Notes: generated by a model from the sequence alone, not told the origin. A DNA stretch of 64,000 bases from Galbibacter marinus (GCF_000300875.1 NZ_AMSG01000001.1:186001-250000); one strand, 5' to 3'. Shown: positions 17,415 to 26,681, counted from the stretch's first letter. Made by a program: numbers and translations.

Positions 17415-18506
17415 TTAATGGTGCTCCTCAACAGCTTGTCCGATAAACAGTGCTGATAGAAGCGTAAACACATACGCCTGTAAAGCCGCCACTAACAACT
17501 CCAATCCATACATAAACAATGAAAAGGCGATTGATACTGGTGAAATCCAAGCAGTTTCGAAAATAAAAATAAGCGCCATCAAACTCAATATGATGATGTG
17601 CCCTGCGGTCAAGTTTGCAAACAAACGAACCATTAAGGCAAATGGCTTTGTAAACATCCCCAACACCTCCACAGGTATCATAATAGGCAATAACCATTTT
17701 GGAACGCCTGGGGTTGCAAAAATATGACCCCAATAACCTTTATTTCCGCTAAATATGGTAATTAGAAAAGTAATGGTTGCCATTACTCCTGTAAATAATA
17801 AATCATTTGTAAGGGTTCCTTGGAATGGAAAAAACGGAATCAATCCAATTAAGTTCCCTAACCATATCAAAAAGAAAACCGTCAATAAATACGGCATATA
17901 TTTCTGGTATTTTTTTTCTCCTATATTAGGAATTGCAATATCGTCACGAACAAAAAGAATTAACGGCTCTAAAAAGCCTGAAATCCCCTTTGGTGCCCTA
18001 TTGTTCTTTTTATAAGAATTGGCGATAGGAATAAAGACCAACAACATTATTGCTGCAGTGACCATTAAAGTAAAGACATTCTTAGTAATGGAAAAGTTAA
18101 GAGGCCTACTATTGACTACATTTCCTTCTCCCTCAAAAGATACAGTGCCATTGGCATCTGCATAGTAAATCTCATCTTGATAGCGAACAAACTGTTGGCC
18201 ACCACGTTCCACGACAACTTTTCCTTCTTCATCATGATGAAATGCTGAAGACATGAAAGTTACTAGTCCATTATCAGTCCATAAAATAACAGGAAGAGGA
18301 AGCGAAATTGCTTTTCCATTCCAGTCTGCAATATGAAATTCGTGTGAATCACTAATGTGACTATTAATTAATTTTGTCGCATCGAAACTTGTGTCTTCGG
18401 GGGTTTCCGAAGGATGGGTTTGATGATCCTGAGCTATAGCTCCAAAGGAACAAAACAACAATGCTAAATGAAAGAATCTTCTGAACGAATTTCCAACTAT
18501 GATCAT
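17415..18506 (-). CDS. atpB: ATP synthase Fo subunit a, with extended N-terminus
   Basis: Subunit a forms the proton half-channels next to the c-ring. The C-terminal part (about residues 140-363) is the normal membrane domain, with the essential Arg in FALMVRLFANLTAGH. The first ~140 residues are extra compared with enterobacterial AtpB: a signal-like segment (FFHLALLFCSFGAIAQ) and a soluble stretch with His/Glu-rich parts (AFHHDEEGKVVVE). Such an extension is usual in Bacteroidota and would lie in the periplasm. A perfect -7 element lies 42 bases upstream, so atpB can start the atp transcript in addition to read-through from upstream genes. Confidence 0.96.
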   Translation of the reverse strand: MIIVGNSFRRFFHLALLFCSFGAIAQDHQTHPSETPEDTSFDATKLINSHISDSHEFHIADWNGKAISLPLPVILWTDNGLVTFMSSAFHHDEEGKVVVERGGQQFVRYQDEIYYADANGTVSFEGEGNVVNSRPLNFSITKNVFTLMVTAAIMLLVFIPIANSYKKNNRAPKGISGFLEPLILFVRDDIAIPNIGEKKYQKYMPYLLTVFFLIWLGNLIGLIPFFPFQGTLTNDLLFTGVMATITFLITIFSGNKGYWGHIFATPGVPKWLLPIMIPVEVLGMFTKPFALMVRLFANLTAGHIIILSLMALIFIFETAWISPVSIAFSLFMYGLELLVAALQAYVFTLLSALFIGQAVEEHH

Positions 18507-18547
18507 ACCTCTAATTGATAAAATATATGGTCCTCAAAAATTTGCTG

Positions 18548-18555
18548 CAAAGGTA
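18548..18555 (-). promoter_or_regulatory. -7 element upstream of atpB
   Basis: On the minus strand TACCTTTG (18555-18548) is a perfect TAnnTTTG, 41 bases before the atpB start. No TTG lies at the standard distance; the nearest is 30 bases away. Confidence 0.5.
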
Positions 18556-18636
18556 CATCTTTTCTTCATACTAGGAAGCCCTCCACAATTTTTTTTTAGT
18601 TTATCGCTGTAAATCCGTTTTTTTATCAAAAACGCC

Positions 18637-19017
18637 TTATTTTAAGAGTTTTATAACAAGCATGACCTCGATCAAAAGATAGAGGAAATAGGGTACAAAA
18701 AAACTCAAAACAGCTGGTATAGGGTCAAGGAGATCACTTTGTATTAATGGAATCAAAAAAACAATAGCCCCAAGCATCTTAAAACCGCTTAAAGCTAAGA
18801 ATGCAAAGCCCGCTTGTTCAGGATAAATTCCACGTATAAATTTTACGGTAAAATAAATCACTGCTGCAAAACTAGCATGGAATAAATAAATTGCCCAAAG
18901 TGGATAGTAAAAATCAGTTTGAGTAAATAACTGACTTTGAATCAGCCATTGTATCAAATATAATAACAATGCGATGCCAATATATATAAGGATGGAGGAG
19001 AGTAACTTAGATTTCAT
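18637..19017 (-). CDS. Small membrane protein of the atp cluster (DUF6168-like)
   Basis: The 126-residue protein has four predicted membrane helices (about residues 7-24, 38-60, 70-90, 100-124) and almost no soluble part. It lies between the AtpZ-like gene and atpB, the position of a small membrane protein (AtpI-like) in many atp operons. I believe the family is DUF6168 in Flavobacteriia but this is from memory. By position it could help c-ring assembly or Mg2+ supply as proposed for AtpI; nothing in the sequence proves it. Confidence 0.7.
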   Translation of the reverse strand: MKSKLLSSILIYIGIALLLYLIQWLIQSQLFTQTDFYYPLWAIYLFHASFAAVIYFTVKFIRGIYPEQAGFAFLALSGFKMLGAIVFLIPLIQSDLLDPIPAVLSFFVPYFLYLLIEVMLVIKLLK

Positions 19018-19040
19018 AAAAAAATACCGCCATAAACGGC

Positions 19041-19286
19041 TTAGGAATTATCATTTTTATTAATATTCTTTAGTTGCCTAAACACATTGTACAGCGCAGC
19101 AAAAATCGCAAATAGAGAGCACCCGACAGTAAAGGCAGAATACTTGTTCGGGTATTTTTCATCTAACCACACACCCAAATAAGTGCCTGCAGCAATTACA
19201 ATGGCCATTTGCAAACCAATGTTACTAAATCGGATCCAGGTTTTAAGCTGATTTTTCCGTGGAGTTTGCTTCTTTTTGTCCTTCAT
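19041..19286 (-). CDS. AtpZ/AtpI family protein
   Basis: The protein of about 81 residues has a basic N-terminus and two membrane helices, with the family-like motif YLGVWLDEKYPNKYSAFTVG between them. AtpZ/AtpI proteins accompany F-type ATP synthase genes and are proposed to aid Mg2+ entry or c-ring assembly. The ATG at 19286 is chosen over a GTG two codons upstream. Either way the start lies inside the end of the bactofilin gene (overlap of 44 bases, different frame), suggesting coupled translation. Confidence 0.85.
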   Translation of the reverse strand: MKDKKKQTPRKNQLKTWIRFSNIGLQMAIVIAAGTYLGVWLDEKYPNKYSAFTVGCSLFAIFAALYNVFRQLKNINKNDNS

Positions 19287-19665
19287 TAGCACGAACAGAT
19301 TTTAATGATGCTCCTTTCATTGAACATGCAGCATTAAATGTAGCTCCTGGCTCAACAGCAAGTTTACCAACTACTACATCTCCGTCGATCTGCGCACTTC
19401 CCTTTAGACTCAACACATTTTCTACTTTAAGTTCGCCTTCGAATTTACCTTCCACATCAGCATTCATACATTGAATTTTCCCGCTGACCTTTCCTGATTT
19501 TCCGATGACAACTTTACCTTTAGCAGTAATACTACCTTCGAGCTCTCCGTCAATTCTAATGTCGGCCTCTGAGGTAAGGTCTCCTTTAATTTTTGTGTTT
19601 TCAACAATTCTGTTGGTTTGTCCCACTACGGGCTCCATGCGATTTCTCTTTGATTCTGCAAACAT
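19243..19665 (-). CDS. Bactofilin
   Basis: Bactofilins polymerise into cytoskeletal filaments that scaffold cell-wall enzymes. The 140-residue protein has the DUF583 core of right-handed beta-helix repeats (TKIKGDLTSEADIRIDGELE, GKVVIGKSGKVSGKI, AQIDGDVVVGKLAV) at about residues 20-110, flanked by short polar tails. It starts 6 bases after the sprE stop and overlaps the AtpZ gene by 44 bases, so it is embedded in a leftward operon joining gliding, cytoskeleton and ATP synthase genes. Confidence 0.93.
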   Translation of the reverse strand: MFAESKRNRMEPVVGQTNRIVENTKIKGDLTSEADIRIDGELEGSITAKGKVVIGKSGKVSGKIQCMNADVEGKFEGELKVENVLSLKGSAQIDGDVVVGKLAVEPGATFNAACSMKGASLKSVRANEGQKEANSTEKSA

Positions 19666-19671
19666 GACTTT

Positions 19672-22218
19672 TTAATTATTAAGACTTGGGTTAATTTTAG
19701 CTATTTGACTTAAATAACCTTCGAGGTTCTTATAGATTTGGATTTTCTTATAATCGGATGACGAAATTACAAAATTCTCATTGTCAACCAAATAATCTTT
19801 GTTAATGTTTAGTAATTCCGCATACCCCTGAGCACGCAGCTTGGAGGTAAATCCATGAACTGTTACAAATATCGTTTCAGGATTGTATTGATCCTTAGAA
19901 AAAGTGATTTTATCATACGCCAAATCTTCTAAGGATTGTTTAATAGTTCCTTGCAATTTAACAAGATCTGTGGTGTCATTTAAATGAAATGGATAAATTA
20001 ACTTCCAATTGGTAGATTCCCCTTCTTCGAGTTGAAAACCATCATCCTGATATTTAGACAAACTACCCTCTAACAGCTCTTTAGCGTTTTGCCCCTCTGG
20101 GGAATTAGGATAGTTTAATGCGATTTCATTCAAACTGCTTTTATAGGCATCAATTCCGTATAATCTAGCCGTTGCTGTGGCCTTTAGCATCTCAAACTTC
20201 ACCACAATTTCTTCCGCATTAAAACGAGATATATAAACATCACTTTGCTCAATTACATGCTGGTATTTATGGTTTTCAAAATCCTTGTATAACTGCCCAT
20301 AAATAGCTTCAGGGCTACTTTGATCCTGATTCAGGATAAGTGAAGGATTTTTCAAAAGCATCGCATAGCGCGAGTCTGGATACTCCTTAATAATTGCTGT
20401 TTTATAAATTTCAGCTTTTGATGGATCTATTTGTTGATATAATTTAAACAAGTTGTAATTAGAAGGCAATATCAAACGCTCCTCTGGCTGATTTTCTAGT
20501 ACGGTCTCCAATTTGTTTACCGCAAGTTGGTATTCCTGAAACTTCTCCTTATAAAGAAGTCCTAATTGGTAATTTGCAAAATTGCTTTGGGTATTTAAAC
20601 TATCCACAGCCGAATCTCCTACAGGAAGCCTATCCAAATAATAAGCCAACTGATGTAATGGATTTATAGCTATAGAATCCGACTCAGCGACAGCCTGATT
20701 ATCAGAACGAACTGAAAGTCCACCAAATCGCCAGTTATCTTCTAATACGCGATTTCCCCAGGTGGCTTTAAATTCTTGTATCCCGTAGCTTACACTGGTG
20801 GTATTGTAAAAATAAAATTCAACCGCCGGAGGGCTCTCTTGGGAAAAACCATCCATAAAACCTCGTTGTCTACCTCGTCTAGGAGCCACTATTTCTTGCT
20901 TTTCTTTTAACTGCTGTTCTTTGGCAATAAGAGAATCAATATGTCCTTGGTAATAGGCCTCCCTCTGGGCAGGGTTAAGTTGAAGCACTCCTAGAATACT
21001 ATCATTCCTAGAGACCACCTCCTCATACATAATTACATCATCCAGATTATTTCTTTTTCTACTAAGCACCCTATACTCTTTGGTGTTTTCATTAAGATAA
21101 GTGAGGGTGCTATCATAATAGGCTCCCGCCAGTTTATATTTTGAGTTATCAAAGTACATCGTTCCCAAGGCATGGTAATTTCGATATAATAAGCCCCTGT
21201 CATCATGAGCATTTCTCAAAGATTTATTATAGTATATCGCAGCCTGCTCCAATGAATCGTACTGCATGTAATAAAGAGCGTTTAAACGGTATAGCGGGCC
21301 TAAGAAAGGTCTGTTTTCACGATTGCGTTCCATTTTTTCAAGTTCCTCTCTAAGGGTGTAATCCTGTGGCTCAGTTCTAAATTTATTTTTTGTTTTAGCC
21401 ACATATGCATTAATCAAATACACCCTGGGTGTTCTGCGGTTATAATCCAAAATCTTTTCAAAGGCCATATTAGCACTATCGAGCATTCCCTTTTCATTAT
21501 ACAATTGCCCTATGATAAAATTATAACGTCCCTTCTTTTCAAAATCTCTACTTACATTACTGGCGATTTTTAGAGGAATGATAGCACTATCTTTTTGTTC
21601 TAAATTGATATAAGCCTGAGCTAACATAGCATAGGCATCGGTCATGTCCTGATGATGCAGATTACGACCTACGATTCTTTTTAAATTGGTAATGGCCACC
21701 TCCTCATTCTCCATTCGAATATTGGTCTTTTCACGCCAAATTCCTGCTTGGTGAATTAGATCGCTATTGGTATACTTTCTTAAAATGTAATTAAAGGCCT
21801 CAAGTGCAGGGACAAATCGTTGATCATAATAACGCGCTTTTCCTAAAAGTAAATACGCCTGATCGATTTGCGGATTGCGCTCCTTACCGCCAATTTCCAT
21901 ACCGTACTTCTGTATGGCTTTGGTGGCTTTAAGCTCCGCACGCCTAAAATCTGGATTTAACTGGGAAGTGTCTATGATAATCTCCTGACGTATCTCCATG
22001 CGTTCTACAGGAAGAATTTCCCAATAGTTATCTACATAGGAATCAATTAGTGTTTGTTGTCCGTTCTCAAGGGCTAGATGACCATTATAAAGGGTGTTGA
22101 ACTTGGCATTCATAGCATTCCAATTCCTGTTTACAACGGAGTCTTTCTTTGTTGAACAGGCCACAAAAGCTAACAGCACAAGCAGCACACAAAGTGGTAT
22201 TTTAGGGTTTCTAGTCAA
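19672..22218 (-). CDS. sprE: T9SS/gliding lipoprotein SprE (PorW)
   Basis: SprE/PorW is a periplasmic lipoprotein needed for type IX secretion and gliding, where it links parts of the translocon. The 848-residue protein has a lipoprotein signal ending in FVAC (Cys21), directly followed by the family-typical STKKDSVVNRNWNAMNAKFN and NTLYNGHLAL. The rest is a long array of TPR-like helices (for example AYLLLGKARYYDQRFVPALE), with a low-complexity region near residue 450, and ends in a SPOR-like fold region (KITFSKDQYNPETIFVTVHG). It heads the run leading to the atp genes and matches the adhesin operon elsewhere in the window functionally. Assignment rests on the N-terminal pattern and size. Confidence 0.85.
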   Translation of the reverse strand: MTRNPKIPLCVLLVLLAFVACSTKKDSVVNRNWNAMNAKFNTLYNGHLALENGQQTLIDSYVDNYWEILPVERMEIRQEIIIDTSQLNPDFRRAELKATKAIQKYGMEIGGKERNPQIDQAYLLLGKARYYDQRFVPALEAFNYILRKYTNSDLIHQAGIWREKTNIRMENEEVAITNLKRIVGRNLHHQDMTDAYAMLAQAYINLEQKDSAIIPLKIASNVSRDFEKKGRYNFIIGQLYNEKGMLDSANMAFEKILDYNRRTPRVYLINAYVAKTKNKFRTEPQDYTLREELEKMERNRENRPFLGPLYRLNALYYMQYDSLEQAAIYYNKSLRNAHDDRGLLYRNYHALGTMYFDNSKYKLAGAYYDSTLTYLNENTKEYRVLSRKRNNLDDVIMYEEVVSRNDSILGVLQLNPAQREAYYQGHIDSLIAKEQQLKEKQEIVAPRRGRQRGFMDGFSQESPPAVEFYFYNTTSVSYGIQEFKATWGNRVLEDNWRFGGLSVRSDNQAVAESDSIAINPLHQLAYYLDRLPVGDSAVDSLNTQSNFANYQLGLLYKEKFQEYQLAVNKLETVLENQPEERLILPSNYNLFKLYQQIDPSKAEIYKTAIIKEYPDSRYAMLLKNPSLILNQDQSSPEAIYGQLYKDFENHKYQHVIEQSDVYISRFNAEEIVVKFEMLKATATARLYGIDAYKSSLNEIALNYPNSPEGQNAKELLEGSLSKYQDDGFQLEEGESTNWKLIYPFHLNDTTDLVKLQGTIKQSLEDLAYDKITFSKDQYNPETIFVTVHGFTSKLRAQGYAELLNINKDYLVDNENFVISSSDYKKIQIYKNLEGYLSQIAKINPSLNN

Positions 22219-22337
22219 TTAAATAACTTTTTGTTTTAGGCACATTCCCCAAGTATGCTAACCTAAGGAACAAGGTAAAAATACATTATCTTTTGGTTTT
22301 CTTAGGTATGTTGGACAAAATATCCTTGTTTTCAAAC

Positions 22338-23060
22338 CTAGTCCACCAGAGTTTCGTTTAAGATTTCTTCTGAGAAGAAACCTTCTAGATCCCTCAATGT
22401 TCGCTCAGAGGTCTGAATGTCTTTGACGATTTGACCCTTGTTTAACACTACGATTCGCTGACATACTTCGGTCACATGAGCTAAATCGTGACTTGAAATA
22501 AGTAAGGTTACTTCTGGATTATCTTTATAAGTTCCGATTAATTTTTTGAGTCTAATTTGCGTAGATGGATCGAGATTCGCAAAAGGCTCATCGAGAATAA
22601 TCACCTTAGGCTCTCCGATAAATGAAGCGACAATACCCACTTTTTTCTGGTTTCCTTTCGAGAGATCTCTTAGATACTTTTTGCCCTGAAGAATTTCTCC
22701 GTGAAAGAAATCCTCAAAATTTTGTAAAAACAGATCAACATCTTGCTGATTAAGTCCTCTTAACTCTCCAATGAAATAAAAGTATTCCTCTGGGGTTAAA
22801 TATCCAATTAAAAAACTCTCATCGATAAAGGCTGAGGTAAAAGGTTTCCAATCTTCACTCATATCGACTTGGACTTGATTGTTTATTATATGGCCAGTAC
22901 TGGCTTTGATAAGATCCAATAACAGGCTAAAAAAGGTAGTTTTACCAGCTCCATTGTTTCCGACAAGTCCACAAATTTCCCCGCTTGGGATCTCTAAGGA
23001 GTCTATGTTTAGAACCGCTACCTCCTTGTATTTTTTAGTTAATGAATTTACTTGTATCAT
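22338..23060 (-). CDS. ABC transporter ATP-binding protein
   Basis: The 240-residue ATPase would power an exporter. Walker A is GNNGAGKTT (about residues 34-42), the signature motif is LSKGNQKK and Walker B is VIILDEPFANLDP, followed by the H-loop SSHD. The signature has K in place of Q/S but is acceptable for the ABC-2 type. It lies 24 bases after the membrane-protein gene at 23085-24557, which is most likely its permease. The substrate is unknown. Confidence 0.92.
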   Translation of the reverse strand: MIQVNSLTKKYKEVAVLNIDSLEIPSGEICGLVGNNGAGKTTFFSLLLDLIKASTGHIINNQVQVDMSEDWKPFTSAFIDESFLIGYLTPEEYFYFIGELRGLNQQDVDLFLQNFEDFFHGEILQGKKYLRDLSKGNQKKVGIVASFIGEPKVIILDEPFANLDPSTQIRLKKLIGTYKDNPEVTLLISSHDLAHVTEVCQRIVVLNKGQIVKDIQTSERTLRDLEGFFSEEILNETLVD

Positions 23061-23084
23061 GGTGTATAAAGAAAGTTTTAAGAG

Positions 23085-24557
23085 TTAGTTTTTTTGTTTG
23101 TATGCAGCAAGAGTTTTATACTTCTCTGCCTTGTAAACCTTTAGTATAATATCGAACACCTTCTCTTTGAAGGCAAATCCTAGAACGGCTACTAAAAGTA
23201 CTAGGCCGTAACCATAGATAGGACCAATAGTGTAATAACCCAGTGCATATAATAACATAGGTATCACTAATTTTGGGATGGTGAGCAACAAGGTTTTGGC
23301 ATTAAATGCTTGAGAGTCTCCAAAGGCTTTTTTATTACTTGTAAGATCAATAGGAGTTTTCACATAAGCGCCACCCCATAAAACCATATAAGAGTTCACC
23401 CCGATATTATAACATGCACCTACAACTACTGCCAGGTATACCTCCCATCCAAAGTAGAGATAGAAACTCGCCATAACTAGTGAAACTAATGTCGCCATAA
23501 CCATAAGCCACCATTTAGAATTTAAATAATCTCGGTATCGAATGTTCTGACTCATCATAAGTGGGTAATATGAACTATCCCAGCTAGGAACGAATTGTCC
23601 GAAACTAAAGAGGAATCCCCCTGTTACAAATATGGCAGCGAACATTCTCCAAAACGGTCCTTCATACATCTCTAAAGCGCCTGTAAAAAACAGCAGTCCG
23701 TAGAAAACAAATAGAAAGCTAATTAAGGTGTTAGTTTTAGAGCGCTTATTTCTTTTGATGAGTTTAATATCATTTTTAAGGAAAACCCCCACACTTCCAA
23801 AGCGATTTACCCACTGAAGTTGCTCAGTTTTGCCGTCTTTTTGTTTGGTAGCCAGCCCAGAATCTAAATAAAGATTGGATTTAAAATAGTGAAAGGCGAT
23901 TTGATAAAACCCAATCAATAAAAGCACAGGTATAAGTGCCGTAATCGGAGTTTTGTACAAAGAATGGAAAATCGGCCCAGTCCAAAGACTAATATCAAAT
24001 ACTTGGTAATATTGCAATGCACCCAGGATAATAAGAGAACCAATTACAATGAAAAACACCCAATTGATTGCATTGATGAATATATTGATAAAATTATTGC
24101 AAAAAATAAGAGCGCTAATAGCCAAAAACCAAGCAATAACCGCTAAAGCATCATACCCTTTTATTAGAAGTACCACTGTAAAAGGCACAAGGACAAAGGC
24201 ATGAATAATATTAAAGAATGATAGTATGGTTTTCCATAAACTAAAATGGACGATTTTACTCTTTTTAAAAGGTAGGTATAACAAAGGTCTAATATTTACC
24301 ACTGGCATTTTTTGTAGCATATACCTAGCTAATAGATCCATCGCTAAATAATAAATCATAAACCTATTGACCGTCTCTAAAGGTTCTAAGCCCAACTCCT
24401 GTTCAAGAAGAAAATAAATGCTTGTTCCCAAGATGGCAAAACTGACCATCATGTATAGGGCAAAAAACCCCATGAGAATTTTAATAATCAAATTGGAGGA
24501 TAATGAAGCAGACCTAAAAAAGGACTTCCATTGAAGCTGAATGAAGGATGTAAGCAT
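23085..24557 (-). CDS. DUF5687 membrane protein, probable ABC permease
   Basis: The 490-residue protein has about 11-12 membrane helices and matches my recollection of the DUF5687 family, which pairs with ABC ATPases in Bacteroidota. The N-terminal LQWKSFFRSASLSSNL resembles the cytoplasmic start of other ABC-2 permeases. It is transcribed just before the ATPase gene (24-base gap), which supports a two-gene exporter. The substrate is not evident. Confidence 0.82.
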   Translation of the reverse strand: MLTSFIQLQWKSFFRSASLSSNLIIKILMGFFALYMMVSFAILGTSIYFLLEQELGLEPLETVNRFMIYYLAMDLLARYMLQKMPVVNIRPLLYLPFKKSKIVHFSLWKTILSFFNIIHAFVLVPFTVVLLIKGYDALAVIAWFLAISALIFCNNFINIFINAINWVFFIVIGSLIILGALQYYQVFDISLWTGPIFHSLYKTPITALIPVLLLIGFYQIAFHYFKSNLYLDSGLATKQKDGKTEQLQWVNRFGSVGVFLKNDIKLIKRNKRSKTNTLISFLFVFYGLLFFTGALEMYEGPFWRMFAAIFVTGGFLFSFGQFVPSWDSSYYPLMMSQNIRYRDYLNSKWWLMVMATLVSLVMASFYLYFGWEVYLAVVVGACYNIGVNSYMVLWGGAYVKTPIDLTSNKKAFGDSQAFNAKTLLLTIPKLVIPMLLYALGYYTIGPIYGYGLVLLVAVLGFAFKEKVFDIILKVYKAEKYKTLAAYKQKN

Positions 24558-24625
24558 TTGGTTGTTAATTAATGAGTGTTAAAGCTTTCACATATCTATA
24601 GGATTAATGAAAGTCTATAGAGTTA

Positions 24626-24658
24626 CAAAGTAAATATATACATTTAAAACTTTAGCAA
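24626..24658 (-). promoter_or_regulatory. Promoter of the DUF5687/ABC operon
   Basis: On the minus strand TTG (24658-24656), 22 bases, then TTACTTTG (24633-24626), a seven-of-eight match to TAnnTTTG. It gives a leader of about 65 bases. Confidence 0.45.
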
Positions 24659-24706
24659 TTAACACAATTTTTATTAAATCTGGTTTTTAATCGAGTGTAT
24701 ATTCCG

Positions 24707-24714
24707 TATTTTTG
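24707..24714 (+). promoter_or_regulatory. -7 element of the PaaE-like gene
   Basis: TATTTTTG is a perfect TAnnTTTG ending 14 bases before the ATG at 24729. No good TTG lies upstream. Confidence 0.5.
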
Positions 24715-24728
24715 CAAAAAAATTTTGA

Positions 24729-25775
24729 ATGATTCACTTTCATACACTTAAGGTTAAATCGGTAGAAAAAAGTACACCTACCTCCGTGGTGGTCACTTTT
24801 GATATACCAGAGGAATTAAAGGATACTTTCAAATTTATACCCGGGCAACATATCACCATAAAAAAGGAATTGAATTCTCAGGAGCTCCGACGTTCGTATT
24901 CCATTTGTTCTTCTAAAGAGACTGAAGATTTGTCCATTGGAATTAAAGCCATTAAAAATGGTGTTTTCTCTAACTATGCTCAAACAATTCAGGTGGGCGA
25001 TAGCTTTGAGGTTTATCCTCCAGAAGGTCATTTTACCTATGAAACTGTAGATCTAAAAGATCAGAACATTGCAGCCTTTGCTGCAGGTAGTGGAATTACT
25101 CCCATAATGAGTATTATGAAGGATGTTCTTGAAAATACCTCTGCTAAGTTTTTATTGGTTTATGGTAATAAGACTATCACTGAGACCATGTTTCACAAAC
25201 AAATAACCAATTTGTTGGAACAATATCCTGATCGTCTATTTGTGCAATTTATCTATAGCCAAAAAGAAGAGGATAACGCACTCTTTGGTCGAATTGAAAA
25301 ATCTTCGATCAATTTTATGCTCAGAAATAAATTCCATGATGTTCCATTCGGTGCATTCTATCTTTGTGGTCCTGAAGAGATGACCGAAAGTGTAAAAAAT
25401 GTATTGTTGGAAAATGAGATTGCACAAGAAAACATAAAAACTGAGCTCTTTACCACAACCGATGATGATGATTCAGTAGCTGAATCTGTAGAAGGGCAAA
25501 CAGCTGTTACAGTTTTAGTTGATGATGAAGAAAGCAGCTTTATAATGGATCGTAAGAAAAGGGTTCTAGATGCTGTTTTAGAAGAAGATATTGACGCCCC
25601 TTACTCTTGTCAAGGTGGCATATGTAGTAGTTGCGTAGCACGACTCAAAGAAGGGAAGGTAAAAATGGTTAAAAATCAAATTTTAACAGATAGTGAGATC
25701 GAAGAAGGTTTAATTTTAACCTGTCAGGCTCACCCAATTACCCCTAACATCTCCATAGATTATGATGATGTTTAA
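24729..25775 (+). CDS. Ferredoxin-NADP reductase-like flavoprotein with C-terminal 2Fe-2S domain (PaaE type)
   Basis: The 348-residue protein has an FAD domain with the signature RRSYSICS (about residues 54-61), an NAD(P)H domain with AAGSGITPIMSI (about 118-129), and a plant-type 2Fe-2S ferredoxin domain at the C-terminus with the ligand set CQGGICSSC plus a distal Cys in LILTCQAHP. The order FAD-NAD-2Fe-2S is that of the PaaE subunit of phenylacetyl-CoA epoxidase. No other paa genes are in the window, so it may feed electrons to a different oxygenase or desaturase. It is monocistronic, between its own -7 element and a terminator. Confidence 0.9.
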   Translation: MIHFHTLKVKSVEKSTPTSVVVTFDIPEELKDTFKFIPGQHITIKKELNSQELRRSYSICSSKETEDLSIGIKAIKNGVFSNYAQTIQVGDSFEVYPPEGHFTYETVDLKDQNIAAFAAGSGITPIMSIMKDVLENTSAKFLLVYGNKTITETMFHKQITNLLEQYPDRLFVQFIYSQKEEDNALFGRIEKSSINFMLRNKFHDVPFGAFYLCGPEEMTESVKNVLLENEIAQENIKTELFTTTDDDDSVAESVEGQTAVTVLVDDEESSFIMDRKKRVLDAVLEEDIDAPYSCQGGICSSCVARLKEGKVKMVKNQILTDSEIEEGLILTCQAHPITPNISIDYDDV

Positions 25776-25865
25776 AAGAGTTATAAAACGAAATAATCAA
25801 AAGGCGCTTTTAGAGTTTTAAAAGCCTTTAATAAAAATTCGAATATTCCATTTTAGGTATTTTTG

Positions 25866-25904
25866 AACCCCTTGGACATCCAAGGGGTTTATTTATTATT
25901 TTAC
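25866..25904 (+). terminator. Rho-independent terminator after the PaaE-like gene
   Basis: AACCCCTTGG (25866-25875), loop ACAT, CCAAGGGGTT (25880-25889), then the T-rich TATTTATTATTTT. A second imperfect hairpin (AAAGGC...GCCTTT) lies at about 25799-25830. Confidence 0.85.
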
Positions 25905-26681
25905 TCAAAACCATACCGCCACAAAAGTAGCTAGAGGTTTATCTGCGGTTTTTAAAGTTAAGGTGTCTGCCTTTAAACTATAGTGATCTGCTTGTTGTAA
26001 CACCTTCAGGAACTCACTCTCATACGGAACATCCATACAAGCCATTCTAGTGGTAAGCATTTGCGAAAATTTAATTTGATTCTCTCCTTCTAAAGTATAG
26101 CTCCCTGACATCCCATTACAGCCAGTGTTACCATTTACCTTATTGGTATGACTTTTAAGAATAAAATGAGCTTCTTTTGATTGGTTTTCCTTCCTGTGAA
26201 TGGGCTCCCCGTTTAGAGTTTGGAGTTTCCAATACTTTTCGGTGATACTGTAATCGTACCCCTTCTTTCTTAGAATAAACATCTCAGCCAAATCTCCAGT
26301 TATACGGTTACCATCTCCATCTAAGCTAAAAAGCATATTTTCTCCAACCTGATATTGTCTGTGGGCATCATTTTCATCTCCTAATAAGGTGATTTTACTT
26401 CCAGCATCATTCCATTTAAAAGTACCTTTTTCCTTAAATATTTCATTGGTCGCTCCTTGATACTGAGAGGAGAGTTCATATGTTAAATCTGAATGAAGTT
26501 TTAGTTCCATTAGAATTCCCTCACAGTCGGCGCAGGGCAGCAATCCACGATAGACTCCATTCCAATCTAAGGAGTTTTGGCTTGTATCGCCAATAGGTAT
26601 TTGTTGTTGACTCTGCTGTTTTGATTTACATGAACTTGTTATAAATACAAGTACAACTATTACTCTTAGTGCTTTGATCAT
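25905..26681 (-). CDS. Lipoprotein with NlpE-like and META domains
   Basis: The 258-residue protein has a lipoprotein signal with ITSSC (Cys18). Residues 38-135 resemble the NlpE N-terminal domain: DWNGVYRGLLPCADCEGI with CxxC at 50-53, then strands typical of the copper-resistance/NlpE family. Residues 145-258 form a META (HslJ-like) domain with NGNTGCNGMSGSY and TTRMAC. NlpE senses envelope and copper stress in enterobacteria; META domains are found in heat-shock and secreted lipoproteins. The combined protein may report or buffer envelope stress, which is an inference. It converges with the PaaE-like gene. Confidence 0.85.
   Translation of the reverse strand: MIKALRVIVVLVFITSSCKSKQQSQQQIPIGDTSQNSLDWNGVYRGLLPCADCEGILMELKLHSDLTYELSSQYQGATNEIFKEKGTFKWNDAGSKITLLGDENDAHRQYQVGENMLFSLDGDGNRITGDLAEMFILRKKGYDYSITEKYWKLQTLNGEPIHRKENQSKEAHFILKSHTNKVNGNTGCNGMSGSYTLEGENQIKFSQMLTTRMACMDVPYESEFLKVLQQADHYSLKADTLTLKTADKPLATFVAVWF

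Noticed and set aside
17428-17733. Alternative frame inside atpB
   Set aside because: It lies wholly within the well-supported atpB coding sequence and has no independent features.
22258-22307. ACCTAAG/CTTAGGT inverted repeat between the ABC gene and sprE
   Set aside because: Only seven bases with a 33-base gap and no T-run; indistinguishable from chance.
24729-25775. Phenylacetate catabolism locus (PaaE)
   Set aside because: The reductase has PaaE domain order but no paaABCD, ligase or ring-opening genes are near, so only the general reductase role is claimed.
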